From assembly GCA_016584305.1 (NCBI GenBank), contig JACEEZ010018517.1, positions 1-64,000 on the forward strand: a stretch of 64,000 bases of DNA, read 5' to 3'. The stretch is from Chionoecetes opilio (taxonomy: Eukaryota; Arthropoda; Malacostraca; Decapoda; Majidae). Positions 22,995 through 35,729 of this stretch are shown here, piece by piece (the first letter of the stretch is position 1; every line of letters begins with the position of its first letter). A program made the translations under genes and the position numbers. Under the pieces are notes generated by a model. The model made no database searches and was not told the DNA's origin. It was given only the letters and a program-made list of their open reading frames with translations.

Positions 22995-24424
22995 TTTTTT
23001 ACATCCAAAGAACTGGCCAAGGGCACAACAAAAATGGGTAACACAAAGCCCGCATAGTTGCCAGTCCCTATAAAGAAGACAGTAAGGGAATAAAATAAAA
23101 AAGAGGGGTGAGCCAATTTCGTTCGGGAGGTGTCTTGTTACTCTTCTTTTGAAAAGATTTAAGTCATAGGAAAGTGGAAAAATAGAAACAGGAAGAGAGT
23201 TCCAGAGTTTACCAGTGAAAGTGATGAAAGAGTAAAGATACTGATTAACCCTTGCATTAGGAAGATGGACAGAATAGGGATGAGAATGAGTAGAAATTCT
23301 TGTGCAGCGAGGCCACGGGAGGGGGGGAGGCATGCAGTTAGCAAGTTCAGAAGAGCAGTGAGCATGAAAATAACGGTAGAAGAGAGCAAGAGAAGCAACA
23401 TTGCGGCGGTTATTTAAAGATTGAAGACATTCAGTTTGAGGAGAGGAGTTGATGAGACGAAAAGCTTTTGACTCAACCCTGTTTAGGAGAGCTGTATGAG
23501 TGGATCCTCCCCAAACATGTGAGACATACTCCATACATGGGCGGATAAGGCCCCTGTAGAGAGCAAGCAATTGGGAGGGAGAAAAAAAAGGACGCAGACG
23601 CCACAGAACACCTAACTTCTTAGAAGCTGCTTTAGCATGAGATGAGATGTGAGATTTCCAGTTCAGATTTTTAGTAAAGGATAGTCTTAGAATGTTCATT
23701 GTAGAAGAAGGAGACAGTTGAGTGTCATTGAAGAAGAGGGGATAGTTATCTGGTAGGTTTTGTCGAGTAGATAGGTGAAGAAACTGGGTTTTTGAGGCAT
23801 TGAACAAAACAAGGTTTGCTTTGCCCCAATCATAAATTATAGAAAGATCAGAAGTTAGGCGCTCGGTGGCATCTCTCCGTGAATCACTTAGTTCCTGTTG
23901 AGTTGGACGTCTAATAAACGACATTGAAAAATGCAGGGTAGAATCATCAGCGTAGGAGTGGATAGGGCTTTGAGTTAGATTTAGAAGATCATTAATGAAT
24001 AATAGAAAGAGAGTGGGTGATAGGACAGAACACTGGGGAACACCACTATTGATAGATTTAGGAGAAGAACAGTGTCCTTCTACAGTAGCTGCAATAGAAC
24101 GGTTTGAAAGGAAACTTAAGATGCAAGTACAGAGAGAAGGACAGAAACCGAATGAGGGTTGTTTGGAAATTAAAGATTTGTGCCAGACTCTATCAAAAGC
24201 TTTTGATATGTCAAGGGCAACAGCAAAAGTTTCATCGAAACCACTAAAGGAGGATGACCAGGATTCAATTAGGAAAGCTAGAAGATCGCCAGTAGATCGC
24301 CCTTTACGGAAACCGTATTGACGATCAGATAGAAGATTGTGAGCAGATAGATGCTTAAGAATCTTCTTATTAAGTATAGATTCAAAAACTTTAGAAAGGC
24401 AGGAAGTCAAAGCTATAGGACTGT
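22995..24424 (-). pseudogene. Jockey/BS-like LINE fragment: reverse transcriptase
   Basis: One uninterrupted minus-strand frame covers most of a reverse transcriptase, with its 5' part lost in a TA-rich repeat at about 24424. Motifs in order: [72 protein letters not shown] and catalytic SYADDSTLH, followed by the thumb and C-terminal region with [29 protein letters not shown] and [15 protein letters not shown]. It resembles RNA-directed DNA polymerases of the BS/Jockey group. The Met that opens the frame lies in the flanking repeat and is not the real start. A badly disturbed copy of the same family lies at 37680-40830. Confidence 0.88.
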
Positions 24425-24519
24425 ATATATATGTATATATATGTATATATATATAATATATATGTAAAATATAGTTATATATATATATGTAAATATATAT
24501 ATATATATATATATTCATA

Positions 24520-24576
<57 letters not shown>

Positions 24577-24606
24577 GATATATATAATATATATAGTATA
24601 TGATAA

Positions 24607-24649
<43 letters not shown>

Positions 24650-24651
24650 GA

Positions 24652-24694
<43 letters not shown>

Positions 24695-24696
24695 GA

Positions 24697-24738
<42 letters not shown>

Positions 24739-24760
24739 GTATATGATATTGTATATATAT

Positions 24761-24803
<43 letters not shown>

Positions 24804-24867
24804 GATATATTATATATATATATATATGATATATATATGATATATGATATATTATATATGATATATG

Positions 24868-24909
<42 letters not shown>

Positions 24910-24925
24910 ATATATATATATTATA

Positions 24926-25001
<76 letters not shown>

Positions 25002-25020
25002 ATATATATATATATATATA
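24425..25020. repeat. TA-rich low-complexity block
   Basis: About 600 bases of TATA, with ATATGATA and TATATGTA variants. It separates the LINE from a unique region. Confidence 0.96.
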
Positions 25021-25900
25021 TTGTAACACCTGCGGTGGGCCTGCTGGTATGTGTCCTCGGGTGAGTGAAGAGGAGGAGAAAGAGGAGAGAGAAGAGAGAA
25101 AGTGCCCCCCCACCCTGGTGGGCCCCTCAGTCACGCGTGGTAGAGCGGCGCCCGAGTGAGTAGAGGTCTGGCCATAATAGCGAACACACGTGCCGCTCTG
25201 CTCCGCGCCTCTTTCTATCCATCGGGCGTTGAGTTGCTGCGTTTTGGTAGTTGTTCAGTTTTTGTGTAGGAAATTGCCCTGCTTTCATTGAGTCAGTGAA
25301 TAGCTAGAGGGTGTCTGAAGTTGTAGTATTTCTTGCGTAGTGTTGAAAACACGTGGGTTCCACCATTTGGGTGAGGCTTTCAGGCTGACCACGTGCTAAG
25401 TTTAGTATTAACGGACGGAAGGCGGGAAAAGAATGGTTACCGTTTTTTTTGAGTTCTGGCTAGCACAGGAGACACTGACACACACACACATCGCCTTACA
25501 CTAAGTAACCTTTGTTCTGCCAGGCCAGCTCATAACACGAATACCAGTTTCCCGTCCTTCTGGGCAGTAGGATGAGAAAGGTGGGAGGTGCACTCCAGTA
25601 ATAACGTAACAGGGAGGAACTTTCCATCACCACTGTTTAACCGCCCATAGATACAATCGCGGTAGCAATTTGAAGCGTTACGTAGCATATTTCTTCAAGT
25701 ATCACTTAGAGTGGAGGTGAGAGCAGAGGGTGCTCTCACTCGTGTTTGTTTAGTGATACAGCCGGGCCTGTCAGTAGCCTGGGCTGTAATCGGTAGTATA
25801 CTTTTGTATTTGAGCAGGAGAGTAGAAGGGAGGGTTACGGCCCCTCTCTTTCTCTGGATAGAATCTGGAGGGCTTCTATCGGTTCACAGTTAGTGAACAG
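25021..25900. other. Unassigned region before the LTR retrotransposon
   Basis: Begins TGTAACACCTGCGG, which could be an LTR start, but no matching second copy is in the window. No reading frame with recognisable similarity. Confidence 0.35.
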
Positions 25901-27708
25901 TGCAATGGCTAGACTTATTTTTAGCCATTCAAGTGCTCGTATTTCCATACCTGCGCGTAGCGCCAGGCTTTTGTTCCCGCTGGCGGATGCCAGTTAATGT
26001 TTTTCTGGTGGCGGGAAAGGATTCCAGTCTGTGGGAAGGTGTTTAGGCTCAATTGCCTAAACAATAGGCTTTTAGACGCAGAAGCCAGAGGACCCATGTA
26101 CTGATATGTTTACATTTTTACCGTTTTCCCGTACGGGCAACATGGGTGACTATTCATTTTTCGTAAATAGTTTTTTTTCGTTTACCCCACATAAGAGCCC
26201 CTCTCAGTAATGAAGTTACTTTCATAGTATCATGAATTACTCACATACATATCACATACACTTCAATCTCCATGTTAATCACAATCTTCGTATATATGAA
26301 TGAATATCTGTAGTACTTGTATATGTCTTATACATGATTAATATGAACGTGATAAATATGAGGTACATCAGTATTGTTGTTCAAGTGAAGTATGACTGTA
26401 AGAAAGTTACGGATCCAAGTGCCATAGCATTATGTATATTGAAATCTTCGAAAACTGTATCAGAAAGATACGCTGCCAGACGTACAAACGCACGGGAGGC
26501 TACCAAGGGAGGGAGAGGGTGCTTGGGATTAAACCCACGTGTGGTAGTTGATAGAAAGTGTCGTACCTCAGGCATTAACACAATGTTGTACACATTTATA
26601 TTTCTTATATACTTTGCTGGTATTCGTCAGTTGCATTTACATATATGTATATATCAAGAAAGTTCTCTCTGTGTAGGAAAAGTTGTATATTTCTGGCCCT
26701 TCATACTATAATAATCAGGAATAGTGGGCGCGCAGTGAATCATTTAACAAATGCTTATTCTACGATTAATATGTCCCATCTTCATTAAAAACATGCGATA
26801 AAACTACCTACACATATTAATGTAACGAAACAGCAACAGAAAAGGTCTTATAGTAATGCCCGCAATAGTACTTTTTTCCCATGAAAAAATAGAGATACTG
26901 GCGATGTGTGGCAACCCCAGCTTTATATGTCTATTCACGTATTGAGTAGCCGGGTACGTTACCAGAAACGCCCGAAGTAAATTGCATGTGGTGACTGATA
27001 GGAAATCAGGCATGCATGATAGAAAAAAGGTATAGAAAATATGTTTAAGATGAGCGGAAGTGGCAACTCGCCACCAACCGCCATCTTGGAGCAGCCAGGA
27101 CGACCTGGCTTGGCAATTCTGTTTCAGGAACTCGCGAAGGTAACAGCTGCTCCAGCCGCCGGACGTCTTCGGGACCTCTCGCCACCTCCTTCCAGTCCCT
27201 CGCTTGTCTGGAGCTTGTCCTTGCTGTCGTACGCAGAGGGCGAGTCATACGGCGAGGAGAAGGAGGGCTTGGTTGAGGCAGACGCGAGCTGGGAGCGAGG
27301 AGCGAGTCGCCAGACAGGAGGACGATCACGTGTGTACACCGCGACGAGGACAAGGCTACAGGTTCCTCGGTGAAAGTGTGAGATAACCCATAACCCCTTA
27401 TATCAATTCCCCAGCCAGATAACCAGAAGCGGTAGGCTATCTTAGGCATATGTAGGGAAGATATTTAGGGCGTGAGTGAGTGGATGAATCTTGTGCTGAT
27501 GTGCTTTTTTGCTGTGTGTAGATTTATTATAAATAAACTAGTTAAGGTAGTTCTAACCTAGTTACCATGTGCTCATTGTTACCCTGTGCCCTGGACTGTA
27601 GCTTCATATTGAGTTTCAAACAAAGAACCTGAAGGTAATTTAATTCAGGAGAGGTAAAGTGAAGTATTCTAAGCTCACATAACCCCCATTACAGTCTAAA
27701 CCTTTACA
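25901..27708 (+). repeat. 5' LTR, interrupted by 875 extra bases (26066-26940)
   Basis: Matches the 3' LTR (933 bp) in two blocks: 25901-26065 and 26941-27708. At the break the 3' LTR reads AAACAATTGAG, while this copy reads AAACAAT, then 875 bases, then ATTGAG. The extra block has no clear terminal repeats or coding sequence. Either it is an insertion with a 2-bp AT duplication, or the 3' copy lost it. Confidence 0.85.
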
Positions 27709-27729
27709 CTGGAGCCCACACAGGGACTC
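27709..27729 (+). other. Candidate primer-binding site
   Basis: CTGGAGCCCACACAGGGACT lies directly after the LTR end CTTTACA, where a tRNA 3' end should anneal. The tRNA was not identified. Confidence 0.5.
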
Positions 27730-27791
27730 ATTCTTGCTAGTCCAGGATTACACAGGGTAATTTATTCTAGGCAGCAAATAGCCCCGCCAGC

Positions 27792-28540
27792 ATGATTGTT
27801 CAGATATATAGGGAAAAGGTGGAGTTGATAGGCCTCCTGGAGCCAAAAGAAATACAAGAGTATGTTCTCCGTAGGCAACGCGAGGATAAAGAAGAAAGAG
27901 AGAGAGAGAGAAAGAGTGAATGAAAGAGAGAGAAGATAGGGAGAAAGAGTTGGAGGAGAGGAAGAAGGAAAGAGAGGAGGAGAGAGAAAGAGAAAGAGAA
28001 GATAGGGAGGGAGAGAGACAGGAGAAGGAAAGAGAGAGACAATATATGCAGTAGGAGAGGGAACATGAGTTGGAAGTGTTACGAGCAAGTAACAACGGGG
28101 GAAACGCGCCGACAGTTATGAACCGGCCTAAATTAAAACTTCCGATGTTCAAGGAAAGCGATAGGATTGAACACTTCATAGGAAGGTTCGAGGATGCGGC
28201 AGACCTTTTGGAATATGACGAGATCACGCGTAGACTTCAGTTTATGACCTTGTTTGAGGGCAAGGCACTCGAGGTTCTCTATAGATTGTATAAACATAGC
28301 CGTGACTATTACCAAATGAAACATACTCTCTTAAAAACATATGGGCTGAGCACTGAGCGCCTTAAGCAGCAGTATTTTGAAGCTCAGCTGCAAGAGAACG
28401 AAACCGCCTCACAGTTTGCCGTGAGAATCGCCGGGTATTTTCGCGACTAGCGCGAAAGTGATGGAGCTGAGGAGACTGTCGAGGGCATCAAAGATTTAAT
28501 TTTGCGCGCTCATTTCTTAAAATCATGCCCGGAACGCTAA
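27792..28540 (+). pseudogene. gag: gag-like protein remnant
   Basis: Starts MIVQIYREKVELIGLLEPKE at 27792. It continues into a purine-rich stretch (27890-28050) that would encode a charged RE/EK coiled coil but is broken by frame changes. It then has a clear retrotransposon gag domain in another frame (28070-28450), with KLKLPMFKESDRIEHFIGRF, LEVLYRLYKHSRDYYQM and YFEAQLQENETASQFAVRIA. A stop follows at 28448, and similar sequence continues to about 28540. Capsid-like domains of this kind are typical of Gypsy elements. No zinc knuckle is visible before the gap. Confidence 0.75.
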
Positions 28541-28625
28541 TCGCGAGTTGTTGAAAATCTGATCGGGTCCATCATTGCCTGAAACGACGTAGAGTCGCCG
28601 ATGCGTATTTTGAGGCCCTTTTTTA

Positions 28626-29237
28626 NNNNNNNNNNNNNNNNNNNNNNNNNNNNNNNNNNNNNNNNNNNNNNNNNNNNNNNNNNNNNNNNNNNNNNNNNNN
28701 NNNNNNNNNNNNNNNNNNNNNNNNNNNNNNNNNNNNNNNNNNNNNNNNNNNNNNNNNNNNNNNNNNNNNNNNNNNNNNNNNNNNNNNNNNNNNNNNNNNN
28801 NNNNNNNNNNNNNNNNNNNNNNNNNNNNNNNNNNNNNNNNNNNNNNNNNNNNNNNNNNNNNNNNNNNNNNNNNNNNNNNNNNNNNNNNNNNNNNNNNNNN
28901 NNNNNNNNNNNNNNNNNNNNNNNNNNNNNNNNNNNNNNNNNNNNNNNNNNNNNNNNNNNNNNNNNNNNNNNNNNNNNNNNNNNNNNNNNNNNNNNNNNNN
29001 NNNNNNNNNNNNNNNNNNNNNNNNNNNNNNNNNNNNNNNNNNNNNNNNNNNNNNNNNNNNNNNNNNNNNNNNNNNNNNNNNNNNNNNNNNNNNNNNNNNN
29101 NNNNNNNNNNNNNNNNNNNNNNNNNNNNNNNNNNNNNNNNNNNNNNNNNNNNNNNNNNNNNNNNNNNNNNNNNNNNNNNNNNNNNNNNNNNNNNNNNNNN
29201 NNNNNNNNNNNNNNNNNNNNNNNNNNNNNNNNNNNNN
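28626..29237. other. Assembly gap (612 N)
   Basis: Run of unknown bases inside the LTR retrotransposon. Its true length may differ. Open frames across it are meaningless. Confidence 0.99.
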
Positions 29238-30040
29238 AAAACGCTGGCCGATAGTTTTGCGATGGGTGCATCAACTGCGAAGTATCGGAAAACCAGACAG
29301 CGACATAGAGCTGTATGATGTCCTCACGAGTTAAATGAGGAACAGATGGGTGTTTGGAGGGTATATGAGCCCACTCCTCGTAGAGTTAGGAGAGAGGCCT
29401 TGGTAGTCCCGTTTGAAGAAACATGCAGTTCGTCATTTTTTTTCCGAACCGGGACTAGATTGCCGAGTAGCCGACTCGGAGCTAGACTTAGGAAGAGGAC
29501 TCCAGGGCAGTGTCCACCTGAGGCCACCCTAGCGGATCTTCCACGGCGGCATGTTAGACTGGATTAACAATTGCATAATCCACTAATATCTCCCTAGCAT
29601 GGCATGAGCGCATGTATTTATTATTATAGGCAGGTAGACAGGATTGAAATTTTGTAACACTATTGTATACGTACCATGTTACATACACCTGTACCACCTA
29701 CACGATGTATATACATACCCTACGCCACATAACCCTTGTTGGTAATTAAATGTGACGCGTCTTGACGTCCAGATTGGGTCCGATACAGGGTTTGCTGGAA
29801 ACTATGGAGTTTTTATCCCCTAGATTTGAAACTTAACGTAAATGCGGGGTTTTTTCCGCTCATTGGTTACAAGCAAAACCCCTGTAAACGGTTTTAAAGT
29901 ACACACACCACAGAGTGCCTGGATGTGTAACTGCCTTATTTAGGTCGGATCCAATGTATTAGATAATTTACATTTAACCTGCATGATGCTATAACATGTT
30001 CGGTAGTCAGTTACATTCTTTCTGCGGAAGAATTTTATCT
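29238..30040 (+). other. Internal 3' part of the LTR retrotransposon, non-coding or decayed
   Basis: Only short frames. 29346-29567 is open, but I do not recognise the product. No reverse transcriptase, RNase H or integrase motif is visible. Confidence 0.45.
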
Positions 30041-30052
30041 AGGTGGGGCGAA
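30041..30052 (+). promoter_or_regulatory. Polypurine tract
   Basis: AGGTGGGGCGAA immediately precedes the TGTAATG start of the 3' LTR. It would prime plus-strand synthesis. Confidence 0.65.
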
Positions 30053-30985
30053 TGTAATGACTAGACCTATTTTTAGCTATTCAAGTGCTTGTATCCCCAT
30101 GGCTGTGCGTAGCGCCAGGCTTTCGTTCCCGCTGGCGGATGCCAGTTAATGTTTTTCTGGTGGCGGGAAAGGATTCCAGTCTGTGGGAAGGTGTTTAGGC
30201 TCAATTACTTAAACAATTGAGTAACCGGGTACGTTACCAGAAACGCCCGAGGTAAATTGCATGTGGTGTCTGATAGGAAATCAGGCATGCATGATAGAAA
30301 AAAGGTATAGAAAATATGTTTAAGATGAGCCGAAGTGGCAACTCGCCACCAGCCGCCATCTTGGAGCAGCCAGGACGACCTGGCTTGGGCATTCTGTTTC
30401 AGGAACTCGCAAAGGTAACAGCTGCTCTAGCCGCCAGACGTCTTCGGGACCTCTCGCCACCTCCTTCCAGTTCCTCGCCTGTCTGGAGCTTGTCCATGCT
30501 GTCGCATGCTGGGTGAGTCATACGGTGAGGAGAAGGAGGTCTTGGATGAGCTCTAGGACGTAGGCTGGGGGCGTTGAGCGAGTCGAAGGAAGAGGAGGAG
30601 TGCGTGGAGCGACCACGTGTGTGCACCGCGACGAGAACAAGGCTACAGGTTCCTCGGTGAAAGCGTGAGATAACCCATAACCCCTTATATCTATTGCCAA
30701 GCCAGATATCCAGAAGCGGTAGGCTATCATAAGCATATGTAGGGAAGATATTTATGGCGTGAGTGAGTGGATGAATCTTGTATTGGTGTGCTATTTTGCT
30801 GTGTGTAGATTTGTTGTAAATAAACTAGTTAAGGTGTTTACCATGTGTTTATTGTTACCCTGTGCCCTGGACTGATAGCTTCATAGTGAGTCAGAAACAA
30901 AGAACCTGAAGGTAATTTAATTCAGGAGAGGTAAAGTGAAGTATTCTAAACTCACAAAACCCCCATTAAAATCTAAAGCTTTACA
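30053..30985 (+). repeat. 3' LTR (933 bp)
   Basis: Collinear with the two blocks of the 5' LTR. It starts TGTAATGACTAG and ends CTTTACA. The two LTRs differ by scattered substitutions and a more diverged GC-rich part around 30530-30610, so the insertion is not very recent. Confidence 0.88.
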
Positions 30986-31329
30986 ATCAGATACCATAGT
31001 TATGGACCAATAGGTCTCCTGGTGTCTGTTATTCCTATATATTCCCATGTATTCCTCCTCCTCCTCCTCCTCCTCCTCCTCCTCCTCCTCCTCCTCCTCC
31101 TCCTCCTCCTTCAAGCAGGACATGGTCAGTCTGGTATTCAAAATGACTGCACAAGTTTAATTGAGTATTTCTAAAGTCCACCAAGGTTTATAATTTACCT
31201 TTAAAGGGAAGTAGTATAGGGGGGATGAGGAAGAAATAGGGGTAAGGGTGGCTTCTTTGGGTGTTGTGTTTGTTTATTTGTTTATATGTCATATTTATTG
31301 ATTATGATTTTGTCAGGTTAGGCATTTTG
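30986..31329. other. Spacer with CTC trinucleotide microsatellite
   Basis: CTC repeat at about 31053-31109, otherwise unremarkable. Confidence 0.8.
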
Positions 31330-34300
31330 ACAGCAGGTTCTGTAACAGAGTAGGGATGCGCATGAAGTCGGTGAGTTACCCAAGGAAGTGGATAGGTTAT
31401 GTTAGTGACAAGATAGTTGAGTGCATGGCGGACCAAGGGAAAAAGCCCATCGTCTGCCTGAGCGCTGGGGATATGATGTTGATTTTGTAAGAGTGAGGAA
31501 TTGCTAACGGCGGTTCAAGGAAGCTGTAGGTAAAATTAGGGACAGGGGTGGGTTCCCTGTGTGGTGTGTGGTGTCCTTCCAAGACGCTTTGTTGACGACA
31601 TGTGGTACTCCAGGGCTATTGCTGTGAATTGCCGGCTGGCACTTCATTGCAAAGCCAATGGTTGGGCCTTTGTCGACAGCTGGGACCTCTTTTTCGGGCA
31701 TAACCACCTCTACCGCAGGGACGGGGTGCACTTTTCGAGGAAAGGAGTTCAGATCTTGTCTGAATCCCTTGAAAGGGAGGTAGATGCACTGCAGGCTTTT
31801 TTAAGATAGAGAACCAGGGTTTAGACACGGGGGTCTGGGTATAGGAAACTTGCGACACTAGGAGGAGTTTCAGAAGGCAGGGAACTAAAGTGATTCGTAA
31901 GAAGAGAGAGAGATGGGGTTTCGTTAAAGATAAAGGGAAAATTGACAAAAAAAGAGGAGTTGCTTGAAGGTTTACTATACAAACTATAGGAGTATTTAAA
32001 AAAAGATAGATTTCCTGATAGGGAATAAATAGTGTAGAGGATTTTGATATAACAGTATTAACAGAAACATGGTTGGATATGTCAGGAAAGGTATTCGATC
32101 CGGAAGTCGAGATAGCTGGGTATAAGTAATTTCAAAAGGCAAGTAGGCAGACGAAGGGGATTTCCCGCCTATGCAAGAATCATTGCTTTGTTGTTTAAAA
32201 ATTTTTAAAAAACAGTGACAGCTAAGCTATAGGGTGGGGTTTTACGGAGGGAACTGAAAAAAATGGTTTTGGGTGTATGATGGGCCTCCTAACTTATGTA
32301 AAGAGGGATTCGCTCATATATGGGAAGAAAAAAACAAGGCCTGCATAAAATCGATTATGCGTGGGGGGATTTAACGTAGGAATATAACGGGGTTTTTCTA
32401 GGTGACAGCGATGCAGATAAATTGTTAATAAATCCGGATAACTTCCAAAGTAAAGAAATCAAGGACCACTAGAGGAGAAAATTTCTAGATCTATGTAAAA
32501 ACATAGAGAGTTTTAGTTAAAAATGTGGAGGTGGGGGGGGAATTTTGATAATAGCGACCATTAGAGATCAATTTAGTTTTAAAATGGGAAGTTGGAATAT
32601 TTGGCAATAGGCTCGAATACCAAATTTCAGAAAGCATTATGCGGGATTAAAGACCCCGGGGAGGTTATTAACAAGGGGTGTGGGATGGGGGAGATAAATT
32701 CTCCCAGGACAGTGCATGACAGCTGGGAAAGGCCTATTATAAAGATTGGGAAGGCCCGGGAGGATTGGCGGGGGTCAGATATGGTATGAGGTCGAGGCTA
32801 AAAAGATGTTTAAGCGGTTAACAGGGAAGTGAGGTCGGGCTGAGGGGAAATTGAGGGGTTAAAAGGGGAAAAGTGGGGTCGGAGCTAAAGGGATTATTCC
32901 TCATTTGAAAGGGAATTTTTTTTACGACAAAAAAAAATATTCCTTATAGGGATATAAGGTCCAGAAAGAGTGATTCAAAATGGATGACCACCAAGTTAAA
33001 ACAAAACTTGGAGAAAAAAAAAACATTTATTTAATTTCAAGGCGGTTTGGTAAACAAAAAACAGTAAAACTGTTCGCGAGGACATCAAAAAAAATTAATC
33101 TAGTTGCTAAGAAAAATTTATAAATTTAAATAGCAGAACAGGCAAAGGGCCCTAGGGGTTCTATCGGTTTTAAAAAAAACAGGGATTAGTTGGGCCTTTA
33201 AAGGGTCAACGGGTGGGTCTTAAATACGATAGGTTGGAGGATCTAAATGTTATTTCTTTTTTTTTACGGGGGAAGATACACAGACGATCCCTGATGTGAA
33301 CAGATTTTTTAAAAGAAGCGATGATGAAAAACTCAAAGATATTGTGAAAAACAGGGAAAAGGTGGGGAGGGGATGAAAAAAAAAAAACATTTTAAAACGC
33401 CAGGACCAGATGAAATGTATCCCCGGGGATTAAAGGAAAGCAAGGGGTTGTTGTGGTCGTTTTGCAATTTTTAGGAAATCGGTTTGGGTAGGGTTACCAT
33501 TATTTTGGGGGAAGGGAAATTTGTTCCCCTATTTTTTTAAAGGGAGACGAGGACTAAAATCAAATTATCGACCCTAAACTAACAAAAGTGGGGGGTAATT
33601 TTGGAACTATTTTTCAAAAAAATTAAGGCATTAGATAAACAAGTTTGATCAAAATTCACAACAGGGTTTACCAAAAGTAGTCATGTCTCACCAATTTTTT
33701 TGATTTTTTAGGAAAGTTTTTGAGACGCAGTAAAATGAGGATTATGATATAATTATCAGGGCTTTAGTAAGGCATTTGACAAGTATCCCGGGGGGACTCT
33801 TAATAAGGTTTTGGGCTCAAAAGGTTGATGGAAAGGGTTTTTCTTGGATCGAGCTTGGCTAAGTAATGCACAAAGGGTTCAATTAGTGGTTTTCCAATCT
33901 AAAAGGGACTGGGGAAAATGGAGCCCACAAGGGTTTTTTTGGGCCCATTACTATTTTTTTATTTTCATCAACGCTTGGTATGGGATTAGCAGTGATATCA
34001 CAAATTTTGATGATACTAGGGTTGGTAGATTATTTATCACGTCTGACGTAAACATATTGCGGGGGAAATTAGATAAACTTAACGATGGGCAGTCAGATGG
34101 CTTGGAATTTAAAATTGATAATGTAGCGTTATAATTTTGATAAAAACCCTGGTAATAGATCATCTAAGCAATGTTCGCTGAAAGATCAGAAGGTGAAAAA
34201 TCTTTATGAGGGGGAGCCCAGACCTCCGACCTAAAAAAACAATGTATTGAGGGCCCGAAAAAAGCTAATAGAGAATTATAATTCATTACCAAAGTGTTAA

Positions 34301-34860
34301 AAATAAAGTCGGGAATTTCTAAAGCTTTATCTGGCTCTAGTCAGGCCCTACCCAGACTATGCATTTTATTTTTGTCTCCATATTACAGTTGGATCATTGG
34401 GTATGGGTTTTTTTAGAAAAAGTGCAGAGAAGGATGACCAAAATTATACAAGGGATGCGTAACTTTTTTATGGGAGATTGAATTTTAAAATTACACTCAC
34501 CGAGAGCGCAGAGTAAGGGGCGATCTGATAAAGTTTTTTTATTGAAAAGGGGGAATAAAAGGGGAGGGAGGGAAAAGTTCTTACGGCTTTTAACCAAGTA
34601 GAACAAAAATAAAGGTTCAAGCTAGAAACGTAGATTTGAAGGAAAAAGGGAAAAAATGGGTTTACAAAAAGGGGGGTGAAAGAATGGGGAAAGGGGCTCA
34701 GTAGCATAGTTATGCTGGTCATTGGGGGGCTTTAAAGGGGGGGGTGGATAGGTTCATGGATGGGTGAAAGGTGGATGTGGTAGTGTTAGGTGACGGAAAA
34801 TACCACTTTTAGGCTCGCGGGGGTCTTGTACTTTCCCTTTTCTTCTTTTGTTTTATGTTC
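31330..34860 (+). pseudogene. CR1-like LINE, longer copy in disturbed sequence
   Basis: Plus-strand relative of the LINE at 18082-19980. The left part still reads well: an ORF1-type protein with an esterase-like (SGNH) domain, WIGYVSDKIVECMADQGKK and then GWAFVDSWDLFFGHNHLYRR followed by DGVHFS (31561-31806); the DxxH pair of DGVH fits the SGNH catalytic block. From about 31970 on, endonuclease, reverse transcriptase (for example CCAGGACCAGATGAAATGTA at 33401, and the SDITNFDDTRVGRL region at about 33985) and the 3' end (GATAGGTTCATGGATGG, 34747) are recognisable only as fragments because of frequent single-base insertions, deletions and homopolymer changes. CR1-type elements do encode an esterase in ORF1. 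Confidence 0.75.
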
Positions 34861-35289
34861 TTTTGTTCTATTTTCTCTCCTTTCCTTCGTCTTCCTCCTC
34901 TTCAATCATTCCCTCTTTCTCTTCCTCCCCTTTAACAAATTTTTCTTGCTTAATGTTCCTCCCCTTTTTTCCATCTTAATTATTTTCTAGCTTTTTTACT
35001 CCTACTTTCTTTTTATCTATCTCTTTCTACCTTTTTTTCTTCCCTCCTTATATTTGTACTGTTTTTTTTTTTTTCTTTTTCCTCTTCTTACTATTATTTT
35101 TTCATAACCTGGTACGATAGGAGGCGAGGCGGGGAAGGGGAATAGGACTAGATTCAGGAGAAAAAAGGGGGAAGAAGAAAGACTGGAGAAGGATGGATGG
35201 GGACTGGAAGAGGGGGTGATTTTAACAAAAAAACAAAAGAGGAAAAAAAACAAAAAAAAGGGGGGGGTTAAAAAAGGGGAGAAAGAGAG
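34861..35289. other. Pyrimidine-rich then purine-rich spacer
   Basis: TCTT-rich stretch (34830-35100) followed by AAAAGGGG-rich sequence. No gene is seen. Confidence 0.5.
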
Positions 35290-35346
35290 AAGGGAAAGGA
35301 GAAAAAGAGAGAGAGAGAAGAAGAGAGAGAGAGGAGAGAGAGAGAG

Positions 35347-35415
<69 letters not shown>

Positions 35416-35534
35416 AGAGAGAGAGAGAGAGAGAGAGAGGGGGAGAGAGGGAAAAGGAGGAGAGAGAGAGAGAGAGAGGGGAGAGAGAGAGAGAGAGAGA
35501 GGAGAGAGAGGAGAGAGAGAGAGAGAGAAAAGAG

Positions 35535-35566
<32 letters not shown>

Positions 35567-35594
35567 CAGACAGACAGACAGACAGACAGACAGC

Positions 35595-35645
<51 letters not shown>

Positions 35646-35647
35646 AA
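35290..35647. repeat. GA and GACA microsatellites
   Basis: Imperfect GA run (about 35290-35548) joined to a CAGA tetranucleotide run (about 35549-35645). Confidence 0.97.
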
Positions 35648-35729
35648 AAAAGAAAGAATATATGGAAATGAAGGGACGAGTAAATTAAAATGAATGGGTA
35701 TGAAATATATGGACTGAGGGGCCCTCTAG

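Larger units (their letters stand above)
25901..30985 (+). mobile_element. LTR retrotransposon with both LTRs, gag remnant and a gap
   Basis: Two long direct repeats bound it: 25901-27708 (with an 875-base extra block) and 30053-30985. They start TGCAATGGCTAG and TGTAATGACTAG and end in CTTTACA. A primer-binding-like site follows the first (27709 onward, CTGGAGCCCACACAGGG). A polypurine tract AGGTGGGGCGAA precedes the second. Possible 5-bp target copies are AACAG and ATCAG. The internal part is only about 2.3 kb including 612 unknown bases, so pol is either absent or lost in the gap. The gag-type protein suggests a Gypsy relative. Confidence 0.85.

Noticed and set aside
22980..24518. Complete 512-residue reverse transcriptase gene
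   Set aside because: Both ends of the frame run into TA repeats that happen to lack stops. Only about 22995-24424 is LINE sequence.
28537..29274. Frames of about 220-245 codons in both directions
   Set aside because: They consist almost entirely of the 612-base gap.
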